A stretch of 64,000 nt of DNA from Bostrychus sinensis. Lineage: Eukaryota; Chordata; Actinopteri; Gobiiformes; Eleotridae. The translations under genes and the position numbers were made by a program. This document shows, piece after piece, positions 1 through 9,459 of the stretch. Each line of letters starts with the position of its first letter. The stretch's first letter is position 1. The notes beneath the pieces are model-generated. The model saw only the letters and a program-made list of their open reading frames with translations, did no database searches and had not been told where the DNA came from. The stretch spans positions 2,388,788 to 2,452,787 of the forward strand of contig CM036251.1 of the NCBI GenBank assembly GCA_020698575.1. The letters are read 5' to 3'.

Positions 1-500
1 ATTCATGGAGTCCAGCGGCCGATGGAAAACAGTTGATGGGACACAGGAAACAGCGTCAGAGAACGAAGACGACGCAACAGGAAGTGGCAGGAAAATATAA
101 GCGGAAATTTGAAGAAGAAGAAAACATAAACAACCATGGCAAACACCGAAGAAAGTTGAGCGCTACCCAAGCGAAACTGGATACAAAGACTTTTTTTAAA
201 TTTTTTCCAAACAGATAGCTGCGCACACAACGGCAACAGCGACCCAGGTAGCTCCATGTTTGTTTACCATTTAGTTCTCACCAGAGTTTGCTGCGTTTGG
301 TTGGCGTCAGTTGCAGTTACAGATCTTGTAGTGTGTGAGCCCCAGTCTTTCAGTCGTCAGAACTAAATCTGCTGAAACCAGTCGTTAGTGTGTGCTCCTA
401 GTCTTTTCAGAATCTGTAACGACTCAGAAAATCATGTAGTGTGTCCCCAGCTTTAAGTAGATTTTAAAAAGTACATTGTCTAAAACAGAAGCATGAGATT
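1..500. other. Non-coding stretch, no feature recognised
   Basis: No long open frame with a recognisable protein and no RNA gene seen. Near 290-450 there are phrases resembling fish dispersed repeats (for example two AGTGTGTG phrases next to AGTCTTT), but the family cannot be named. Confidence 0.4.
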
Positions 501-504
501 GACA

Positions 505-745
505 GACAGAGTGATGCTGCAGGGAGGAGCTCTGAGTAGAGCCGCTGCTCCTCCACATCGAGAAGAGGTGGGACGGGCATCTGTTTCAGAGCCTCCTGCA
601 GGGCCACGTCCAGCTGAGAGGAGGCCTAGGAACATCTCAGGATCCCCCTGGAAGAGCTGGAGGAAGTGTCTGGGGAGAGGGGAGTTTAGACTGCTGCCTC
701 TGTGACCCGGCACCGGATAAGAGGAAGACAATGGATGGATTTTTT
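505..745 (+). mobile_element. 5'-truncated LINE, 3' end of the reverse transcriptase ORF plus tail
   Basis: Broken reading frames give phrases typical of the C-terminal end of fish non-LTR retrotransposon polyproteins (PLLLHIEKRWDGHL, LEELEEVSGERGV). They end in an ACCCGGCACCGGATAAGAGG-type sequence followed by an ATGGATGGAT tail. The frame is shifted and contains stops, so this is a dead fragment. The clade is not certain. Confidence 0.6.
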
Positions 746-799
746 AAACCATAGTTTTCTTAATGAGCTTTTGGAGGAAAAAATGTTATTTTTTACTGT

Positions 800-839
800 T
801 GCTGCAATCTGAAAGTCCTGGGTTCGAGGCCAGGTTTGG

Positions 840-904
<65 letters not shown>

Positions 905-906
905 TG
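800..906 (+). repeat. tRNA-like B-box fragment running into a (TAG)n microsatellite
   Basis: GGGTTCGAGGCC near 819-830 matches the RNA polymerase III B box of tRNA-derived SINEs. It is followed directly by about 21 copies of TAG/GTA (841-905). The microsatellite probably grew from the SINE tail. Confidence 0.55.
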
Positions 907-1229
907 TAACCATTTTGTTGACTACTTTTACTTCAAGTTAAGTAATATTAACATACTATTACTTCTAGAGTAATCAACTTTACTTCTAGAAAAAAATCCT
1001 AATGTCTACATATTGTTGTAGAACCTGAGACCGGTCTTGGTCTTGTCTCGGTCTCGGCTGCAGCTTTACACAGTCTCAGTCTTGGTCTTGAATCCAGTTT
1101 TACTCGGTCTTGTATTTACCAAACATTATTAGAAAATTCTGTTCTTCATAATTTTGGAGCAATTTCTTTTCTGCATCAGAAGAACCAGGAACATGACCTG
1201 TCTCTGTTTGTTTGTTAGTGCACAGGGTT

Positions 1230-1428
1230 TGGTCTCGGCCTTGTCTTGGTCTCGGTTCACTCTGGACTCGGACTGGTCTTGGTCTCGGTTCACTCTGGAC
1301 TCGGACTGGTCTTGGTCTCGGTTCACTCTGGACTCGGACTGGTCTTGGTCTCGGTTCACTCTGGACTCGGCCTTGTCTTGGTCTCGGTTCACTCTGGACT
1401 CGGACTGGTCTTGGTCTCGGTTTGTAAA
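1230..1428. repeat. 33-bp minisatellite, about six copies
   Basis: The unit contains GGTCTCGGTTCACTCTGGAC and TCGGACTGGTCTT, with some copies carrying CCTTGTCTT instead. Because 33 is a multiple of three, all frames stay open and short artefactual ORFs appear on both strands. A related dispersed TCTCGGTCTCGG sequence lies upstream at about 1025-1115. Confidence 0.85.
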
Positions 1429-1894
1429 CAAAATGTCCTTTCCAAGTTTTACTGATAACAAAATAGTTCTCTTGACCCAACACTGGAGACGACTGTGATG
1501 GTCCTCAACCAAAGCCATCACTTGTTTTATCTGCAGTCGACTGATTCCACAGAGATTCATAGTAAGATTAAATAAAGATTTGTGTGTCTCCAGTGCAGAT
1601 AAATATTAATTAATGAAAGTATAAAACGATGAAAGAACCTCTGTTGCTGTTTTTGTGTCACGTTTGTGGCTTGAGGCTCAAATTTTTCAGCTCTTCCTCT
1701 TCACAATATTCTGTTTCCATGTGACTCTGACTCATGGATTCCACAGAGAAATCATTTTAATCTAATTTATTACTTTGTTGACAGTGAAGACAGTCTTTTT
1801 ATGTCATTTTTGCTGTAATCCTTTGCAAAATTCTAATGCACAGATTGAAAAAATTCACATTCATTCATCTTCTGTTTGTTCCTGTTTGGGCTCT

Positions 1895-2045
1895 CAGGAG
1901 TTCTGTGAGTTCACAAAGTCAGAAAAATCTATTTTGTCCGGCTCAAGCTCATCAGTTTCCAAAGCTCTGGTGGTTTAACCAATAGCGTGGCAGTACTGTC
2001 ACGAGTGGGCGGGATCTAGGTTTGACGACAGCAACGAGCCTCTTA
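1895..2045 (+). repeat. Left copy of an outer inverted repeat
   Basis: The sequence from TTCTGTGAGTTCACAAAGTC through CCAATAGCGTGGCAGTACTG to about 2040 is homologous, in inverted orientation, to about 3575-3720. It is diverged but clearly alignable, with a CCAAT and a GTGGG(C/A)GGG core in both copies. Either two copies of one transposon or the long ends of one larger element. Confidence 0.55.
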
Positions 2046-2587
2046 AGCCGCCTCCAAAAGTCCCGCCCCTTTACGAACGCTGTCAACGCGAGACATTCCA
2101 GATCAGGCGGGGCACATTTATTTATTATAATCTGATTATTATATTAAGTGTTTTGGAGACGAGATTCTGCAGCTGTGGGCCACTTTTAATGAAATCTGAG
2201 AGAGTTAATCATCTGTGTCTGATAAGAGCAGCTCCTCAGTAAATCATGATCAGCGGGAGTCTACAGCAGAGCGTGAAAGACGAGGAGCACGCAAATTCCA
2301 CTGTCACTGGAGACTGATGAGAATTCAAACTCAAACAAATCAGATGGAAATCCCTCTCTCTCTGCGGTGACCTGTGGGCTGGACGCCAGAGTAATCCTGA
2401 GGAGATATCGTCAGATGGTACGGCCCAAAACACAGCTGCTTCATTAGTCCTCCTCTGGCTTGTGATTGGAGGAAAATGTTAAATCCTCTTGGGAATGTAC
2501 ATGGTTTACTTCTACTCAGTGAATCCCTCAGACTCCTTAACTTTGTCAAAAGCCAGATTGATGTGAAGTGTAGAGCTTTGCTTTCCT

Positions 2588-3398
2588 ACGGAAGCGTATT
2601 GCATTCACCTGAAAAAAAAAAGTTTCTGTTTTAATGAGCTAAGTTAGTTCTGTTTTTACGAGAAAAGTTCTGTTTTTATGAGAAAATTTCTGTTTTTATG
2701 AGAAAAGTTCTGTTTTTATGAGAAAATTTCTGTTTTTATGAGAAAAGTTCTGTTTTTATGAGAAAAGTTCTGTTTTTATGAGAAAAGTTAGTTCTGTTTT
2801 TACGAGAAAAGTTCTGTTTTTATGAGAAAAGTTCTGTTTTTATGAGAAAAATTCTGTTTTTATGAGAAAAGTTCTGTTTTTATGAGAAAATTTCTGTTTT
2901 TATGAGAAAAGTTAGTTCTGTTTTTACGAGAAAAGTTCTGTTTTTATGAGAAAAGTTCTGTTTTTATGAGTATAAATAACTTTGTATTGAAGAGTTGCTC
3001 GCTAAAGAAAGGGCGTAAATGTCCCAACTACTTAGTTTAATACGGTTTTATTTTACTCTAGGCTTGAGACACTGGAGATTCTGCTTTCGTTAAGTAATAT
3101 TGACGTATAATCATTAGTTTGTCGACTCTGCGCAGACATCTCAGGTCTTTGCCATTGACTTTGAATTCCTCTCCCCCCAAAAGTGGAACAAGATAATAAG
3201 GACCATTATCCACATGAAAACATACAATTATTTTACTCGTAAAAACAGAATTTTTTCTCTCATAAAAACAGAATTAACTTTACTCATAAAATCAAAACTT
3301 TTCTCATAAAAACAGAACTTTTCTCATAAAAACAGAACTAACTTTGCTCATTAAAACAGAAACTTTTTCTTTTTCAGGTGAACGCAATACGCTTCCGT
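2588..3398. mobile_element. Fold-back type DNA transposon with internal tandem repeats in both arms
   Basis: Terminal inverted repeats ACGGAAGCGTATTGCATTCA (from 2588) and its complement ending at 3398 (one mismatch region). They are flanked by near-identical 8-bp direct repeats, GCTTTCCT and ACTTTCCT. The left arm (about 2630-2970) holds about 16 copies of a 20-bp unit (TTCTGTTTTTATGAGAAAAG). The right arm (about 3236-3360) holds a few copies in the opposite orientation. No transposase. The 8-bp duplication suggests hAT mobilisation, but a MULE-type origin is possible. Confidence 0.7.
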
Positions 3399-3574
3399 AC
3401 TTTCCTCTGCTGACATTATATAAATCTGAAATGCTTCGTGTTGAAAGCATTTGTAGAAGAAGAAGAAGAGAGAGTTTCAGGAGAATGATGAGGTGGATGA
3501 AGCTCTAGCCAGTGACCAGATACCATGATGTTTTATTTAAAAGAGACGTAGCTAAACGACAAATCGCCATGTTG

Positions 3575-3720
3575 TTTACACGTATCTTGTTGTTGGTAAA
3601 CCTAAAACCCTCCCACTCCCGGCAGCACTGCCACACCATTGGCCCAAACCACTGGCGGTCAGCTTCAGCCGGATCAGACAGAGTTTTATGATTTTGTGAA
3701 CTCACAAATCTTCAGTAAGG
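3575..3720 (-). repeat. Right copy of the outer inverted repeat
   Basis: The reverse complement reads TTGTGAGTTCACAAAATCAT, then GGCCAATGGTGTGGCAGTGC and AGTGGGAGGG, matching 1895-2045. It lies outside the fold-back element. Confidence 0.55.
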
Positions 3721-5904
3721 GATGAGATCACTTTGTTCTGGTGCAGTGTGTCCCAATCAGGGGTACAGGGACCCCTACAGGGACGCAAGCACTTTACAAG
3801 GGGTACTTGGAATTACTGCATCATTTGCCAAACTTAAAAAAATAAATAAATAAAAAAATCCATGTTACGTGCAAAATATAGCAAAGTAAATGTAATAGAA
3901 CTTTATATTGTCATATTTTTCATCAATCATTTTAATATTTTGTTTGATTATTGCTATGTTTTTGTATTATGTGTTTAATTTATTGTTATTTTAAATGGAT
4001 TTTTTCATCTTGAAAGAAAAATGCAGAAGAATTTGCATTTACAATAAAGTAAGTATGAAAATGTCTTTGTACTAATAAGCACAGACCACAAAAAGGAATG
4101 GTTGGGTTACTCATTGTAAGCCCAGGGGTACGCAACACAAAAAAGGTTGGGACCCACTGTTCTGGTGTCCCCCTCAGCTTCTGCAAAACCTCTGTGAACT
4201 GAAGCAAGAATTCAATTTTGTTCTCTTTTTTATGTTAATAAATTAATTTGTCTTTGATTAATATCAGATGTGGTTTTTAACATGAACTTTCCAGTAACCA
4301 GAAGGCGGAGAAGCTACACTCATCACAGTTTCTGCTTCTGTGCTGTAAGTCTGTCCATGGCCCAGCGCCACAGCACAACTCTGACTTGTTAGACCCATTA
4401 CAAAAACACTTTAAGTCCAGGCAAAAAACAGTTTTATCTCTGTATATAATATGTTCTTTGTCTTGTCTTCTAAATTTTGTGTGTGTTTTAATTGTAATTC
4501 ATATCAATGCACTTTTTTTTAACTTCGTCTTGAACAGTGGAAAGAAACAATCACAAACTCATGTAGTGGCCAGAAAATGTGTTCAGATTTAACATAAAAT
4601 GACACTGCTGGTCCCTACATGAAACGCTGCTTATGGTATATGAACAAAGTATAGGCATTTGTGTCAAAATTGGTGATACCGGCCTGGCATTGGTAAGAAA
4701 ATGCTGTATCACCCACTCTTACAGCTCGCCGCCTTCCACAAAGTTAATGAAAAGATACAAACCTTTTGCTTATCAATACATTTTTACATTTTGAATGAGC
4801 TACATGCAACGTTAGGCAACTCCTGTTTGTAAGTATTGCCCTTGTAATGTAAATATTCTGCAGTTTCAGATGCTTGGCCAGTTTAAATTCTCTTGTTCAG
4901 GTTTGTTAAACTCCGTGTGTTGTGAGCTGCTCTGGCTGTAACGCTTCAGGTGTGGTTGTGTTCAAAGGAAAGCCCTGTGTCGGCCCTGACTTTAACACAA
5001 TGCCCTCCTCTTTCACGGCTTCCTCCAATTGTACCGCGTTTCCACCGAGAACCATCAGACTTTCCATCGCCGGCTACAACGCGAGGGTTCCCACCGCAGA
5101 GTTTAATCTGAAATAATAATGACTGGAGAAACATTTAGGAGGTGTGAATGCAACACAAGGTGTTAATAAGGTCAAGTTATTTCTGTTGATGAATAAACAA
5201 TAGGAATACTTCAGCTGCAGAAAGGGTCTGTTGTTAGAAGGCTGTCCTCGCTGGCCTCTAAAAATGAAGGTTTATTAGAGAAATTAAATGTTTTTTTAAG
5301 CTATTGTAGAGTACAGTAGCCCTGCGGGGACATGCAGTTTATGAACAAATCTTGAATTGTTAAGGTTTGTTAAGGTGCTTTCTCATTTGTGCTGTTTGGG
5401 CTGGACTTTCAGACTTTACTGTTTGGTTTAGACCAAATCCTCAGGTGTGAAAGCTTCTGCAGACCAAACAGCTGCTCTTTAGTTTGGTATAAAGAGGTGG
5501 TCTTGGTTTCTTCTTTCTTGGTTCTTGTGTAGTGTGAAAGCGTGTTTAGCGACAGTTCAGACTTTTGTAATAAATCCAGCATGTGACAGAAACGTAGCTG
5601 CTCCTGTGCAGCTCAGGAGTGTCATTAGTGATTTAAGACGTTTTAAACACAGCATTAGATGTTTATAGTGTATTCATGTTTCATTGATAACAGCATATCT
5701 CTAGTATCTACATCAGTCTGATTGTATTAATGGAGCATATTTGTTCTTTTAAACTGAAAAATGTCACCACATTAAAGTCTGCATTCATGAAGAACGCCCT
5801 CGTTATTATGACAGCTTCAGGGACAGTTCAGTAGTCTGGATTTTAATATTGTGGTGTGAAACCAAAAGTTTGAAACTAATCAAAAATAAATACAATAATT
5901 TTTG
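3721..5904. other. Non-coding, mostly AT-rich; no gene recognised
   Basis: Contains short ORFs without recognisable domains. An ORF at 4922-5116 has no family match that I can see. No RNA gene seen. Confidence 0.4.
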
Positions 5905-5990
5905 AGTTCTAAGTGCGGCCCTTGGTGCAGACCTTCAGGCCCTGAGTTCGATACCCAGAGCGTGTGGGGCCTTTCTGTGTGGAGTTTGTA

Positions 5991-6651
5991 CACTCAAGGA
6001 AAAAAGAAACGCACCACTTTCATTTTCTAAATTTGTCAACAAATATTACAGCCAGTGAAAAATGACAGACTACAGTGAGTTTAGTTCTATTCTGAGTCAA
6101 AATGAAATGACTGTTTTCCTGGTTCTGGTTGATTGATTTTGATGAGCAATAACAACTGTATTTTTGTATTAATCACCTATGTCTGGGTCATGAGTAAAAC
6201 TGAATTGGACCTGTCCTCAATTGTGCACAACCATTCCCTATAAAAAGACACCAAAATGGAAAAAAAAAGCACATTTGTTCCCAATGCCACGACTCCTGCA
6301 ACCAGAGAGAGATTGGCAGCCATTGGCCTGCTTCAAGCTGAAGGAGCACACGGCTGTAGCCAGGAGTTTGGAGTCCATCACTCTACTGTTGTACGCCTCG
6401 CTGAGCGTTTCCACACCACTGGATCCTCCAATGACCGTCCCACATCTGGTCGACCACATGTCACAACTGCTGCATTATTATTGTTTGGTCATGTTATTGT
6501 TATTGAAACTGTCATAAGCATTGATTAACTGGGTCTGAATATCAGGGACGGGTTTATGGTTGATGTGCACATGGAATATTTCCATCAAAAATAAGTAACC
6601 AAACAAAAATGTGGTAAAAAAGCAGTGGTGCGTTTCTTTTTTCCTTGAGTG
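5991..6651 (+). mobile_element. Tc1-like DNA transposon, internally deleted
   Basis: Terminal inverted repeats of about 28 bp beginning CACTCAAGGAAAAAAGAAAC, flanked on both sides by TA (5989-5990 and 6652-6653), the Tc1/mariner target. An ORF from 6256 encodes a helix-turn-helix N-terminus (RERLAAIGLLQAEG, VHHSTVVRLAERF, DRPTSGRPHVTT), the paired-like DNA-binding part of Tc1 transposases. It has one shortened stretch and then no DDE catalytic domain. At 661 bp it is a non-autonomous deletion derivative. Confidence 0.88.
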
Positions 6652-6715
6652 TATGTTCTTCCTGTGTCTGGGTGGGTTTCCTCTGTGTGCTCTGGTTTCC
6701 CACATCAACCTAAGA

Positions 6716-7011
6716 CAGTGGATCCCAACCTGGGGATCGGGACCTCCACTAGGGGTCGCCCAAGCTTCACAGTTGGTCACAAGAGCCTCATGAAAAAGAG
6801 GTCAAAGCCAGGGGTGAATAATGCTGCGAGGAAGGCTAATGCTTTGCAACGGTCACAGGAAATGTTGAAGAGACATTCATAAAACTTCTGTGATGTTTTA
6901 ATTATGCAGTGAAATTTACCCCATAAATTACTTCATTTTCTAATTATTAGGGTCATCAACATATCCTCTGACAAAATGGGGGTCACTTGGATAAAAGGTT
7001 GAGAACCACTG
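6716..7011. mobile_element. hAT-type non-autonomous element (CAGTGG...CCACTG)
   Basis: The 5' end CAGTGGATCCCAACC and the 3' end GGTTGAGAACCACTG are inverted. They are flanked by ACCTAAGA and ACCTAAAA, a near-perfect 8-bp target duplication. 296 bp, no transposase. Same end type as the element at 33810-34227. Confidence 0.8.
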
Positions 7012-7150
7012 ACCTAAAACATGAACAAAAATCTAATCCTGACCAGGATCCTGGCTCAGATCTGAGGTCGCTCCGGTGGCACTGAAGGATGGGTCAAATG
7101 CAGAGAACTAATTTCCTACAGGGACAATAAAGTCGACCTTAACCTTACCT

Positions 7151-8121
7151 TATTGGTCTCGATCATTTCCTAAGTAAAACTGAAATAACAAAGCCATCAC
7201 AGCAAATTCCTTTTATACAAAGTGCTTTTATTGCCTTAGTTCACGCATCATGACTTAAACAAATGTGGGCAGATTGTGACGCACTTTACAGCAGTTTAAG
7301 GAAGACTTTTTTTTTCGACAAGCACTACATTATTTTATATTTATTCCTATGCAGAAACTTGTCATTTGGCTTTAACTTTCAACACTGATGGAGAAAAACT
7401 TGGATTTTGGCATTAATACTGTGAATTTCTAATTGTCAGTAGTTCACAAAAAAGAAGCAGGGAAATTAAAAATAAATGTAGTTGATTTTAGAAAGACGCT
7501 GATTTATTGTACGCTAATTATAAAAAAATACAAAACTAAAGTGTAAATAGAAAACAGTGCAAGTGAATTAAAGGAGACCTGAGGAAAAAGAAGGCAGTAG
7601 AGAAGTAATTTCAATGGCATTAGTTATTCAAATTAAACAGTACATTGTCCAGGCACTGACATAAGAATTAAGGTTAGTTTGGGTTTTAAAGTGGAGTTAT
7701 TACGACAGGTAACGGATCCCTGAACATCTCTGTCATTTGTTAAAACAGCTTCACAATGCAGTTAATTAGGAATAAAAGAAACAAAGGCGGTTGAGTTTAC
7801 AGGAGGTGAATATCATAGACCTGGTTTAGTCTTTAGTTAATACTCTGTCGTCTTGTATCTTTTCATAAATTAAAGTTTCATTGAACTATCTATGGTTATT
7901 AAATCCTGATAAATGCAGGCGTTTGTGTGAAAATACGATGCTTGGTTTGATAACTGAGGCCCTAAGTAACTACATTTCCATTAAATCTCATATTAGATAC
8001 ATCGATTTAAGTTTTTAGATGCTTTATTCTCTCACATAACTCCACTTTAAAACCTTAAACTCTGTGAAAATATCTCAGTCCAGTGTGTGTTAGCGGAGCT
8101 GAAACCTGGCTTGTTGTGTGT
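7151..8121 (-). other. tes: tes 3' UTR and downstream sequence
   Basis: No ORF of note. A minus-strand AATAAA (TTTATT on the plus strand, 7227-7232) lies about 890 bases downstream of the tes stop and is the best candidate poly(A) signal, giving a UTR of roughly 0.9 kb. Other AT-rich hexamers are present, so the exact end is uncertain. Confidence 0.45.
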
Positions 8122-8313
8122 CTAAGACTGAGTTTTCTTCTTGCACTCGACGGAGCAGAAGAGCTGGTTCTGTACGGCCATGAAGCGTTTTCCCATCAGG
8201 CACTGGGAGCAGCCGGCGCATTTGAAACACTGCGGCTCGGCGTGCCAGCTGTGCTCCCCGTAGGACACTCTCTGAGCTTCAGGTTCGATGGGCATCTGGC
8301 ACGAAGCACATTT
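8122..8313 (-). CDS. tes: tes exon 7 (LIM3, stop codon)
   Basis: Acceptor CTCTCAG, then KCASCQMPIEPEAQRV through FCSVECKKKTQS and TAG at 8124-8122. 63 codons plus stop. It carries LIM3, with WH and CFKCAGC zinc ligands, and the conserved C-terminal CSVECKK. Confidence 0.96.
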   Translation of the reverse strand, partial: KCASCQMPIEPEAQRVSYGEHSWHAEPQCFKCAGCSQCLMGKRFMAVQNQLFCSVECKKKTQS

Positions 8314-9361
8314 CTGAGAGAAGACGGAGAGGACAGAAAGATGAAGGGACGTCGTCTGCAGCTTCGAACACTGGCACTTTTTATTTTTACTGACGTTTAG
8401 TTGTAGCAGATGTTAACAGACTCAACCTGGGTTTGGAGCAAAGTTTTAGTGAAAGTTGTAAATCTGTCACTCAGATTTTAAGTTTCTGATACTTGGGTTT
8501 TCATTTTATTTATTTATTGTTTTTTTTACTTCAAATCCCAGTAGCAGTAATAGTAGCAGTAGTAGTAGTAATAGTAGCGGCAGTAGTAGCAGTAATAATA
8601 GTAGTAGTAGTAGTAATAGTAACAGTACCAGCAGTAGTAATAGTAATATAGCAGCAGTAGTAGTAGTAATAGTTGCAGTAGTAGTAGTAATAGTAGCAGC
8701 AGTAGTAGTAGTAATAGTAGCAGCAGTAGTAGTAGTAGTAGCAGCAGTAGTTGTAATAGTAGTAGTAGTTGCAGTAGTAGTAGTAGTACTAGTAGCAGGA
8801 GCAGTAGCAGTAATAGTAGTAATAGTAGCAGCAGTAGTAGTAATAGTAGCAGCAGTAGTAGTAATAGTAGCAGTAGTAGTAGTAATAGAAGTGGCAGTAG
8901 TAGGAGTAATAATAGCAGTACCAGCAGTAGTAATAGTAATATAGCAGCAGTAGTAGTAGTAATAGTTGCAGTAGTAGTAGTACTAGTAGCAGCAGCAGTA
9001 GCAGTAACAGTAGTAGTAGTTGCAGTAGTAGTAGTAATAGTAGCAGCAGTAGTAATAGTAGCAGACTTCAACAAGTTTCTAATTCTTGTTTTTTAGTTGT
9101 TTTTTTGTTTTGTTTTTTACTTCTAATCCAAGTTTAGATTTTGAGTAAATTTAGATGTACAATAAAAAAATAATTTAACTTCAATAGACTTCAGAAAGTT
9201 TTGATTTGCAAAGATCTCGCTTAGGAAACATGTAAAAGAAAATGTCATCATCTAAGTTCCTCACCATGGCGTTCTTCTAGTTCTTCATGCTTGGTTAGGT
9301 TTCAGAATGTTGTAATAGCAGCAGCAGTAGTAGCAGTAGCAGTAGCAGTAGTAGTAGTAGC

Positions 9362-9401
<40 letters not shown>

Positions 9402-9426
9402 ATAGTAGTAGCAGTAGTAGTAGTAA

Positions 9427-9459
<33 letters not shown>

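Larger units (their letters stand above)
5905..7150 (+). mobile_element. tRNA-derived SINE-like repeat split by two DNA transposons
   Basis: Three separated pieces look like one fish dispersed repeat. The head (about 5910-5990) has a B-box-like GAGTTCGATACCC. A middle part (6653-6715) reads TGTGTCTGGGTGGGTTTCCT. The tail (about 7020-7145) reads AAATGCAGAGAACTAATTTC and ends in ACAATAAAGT. The joins coincide exactly with the Tc1-like element (5991-6651) and the hAT element (6716-7011), so removing both rebuilds a continuous repeat. Confidence 0.6.

Noticed and set aside
4922..5116. Small ORF with several Cys (MSCSGCNASG...)
   Set aside because: No signal, domain or splice evidence. Comparable ORFs occur by chance in this much sequence.
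8526..9074. 182-codon poly-Leu/Thr ORF on the minus strand
   Set aside because: Trinucleotide microsatellite, no protein signal.
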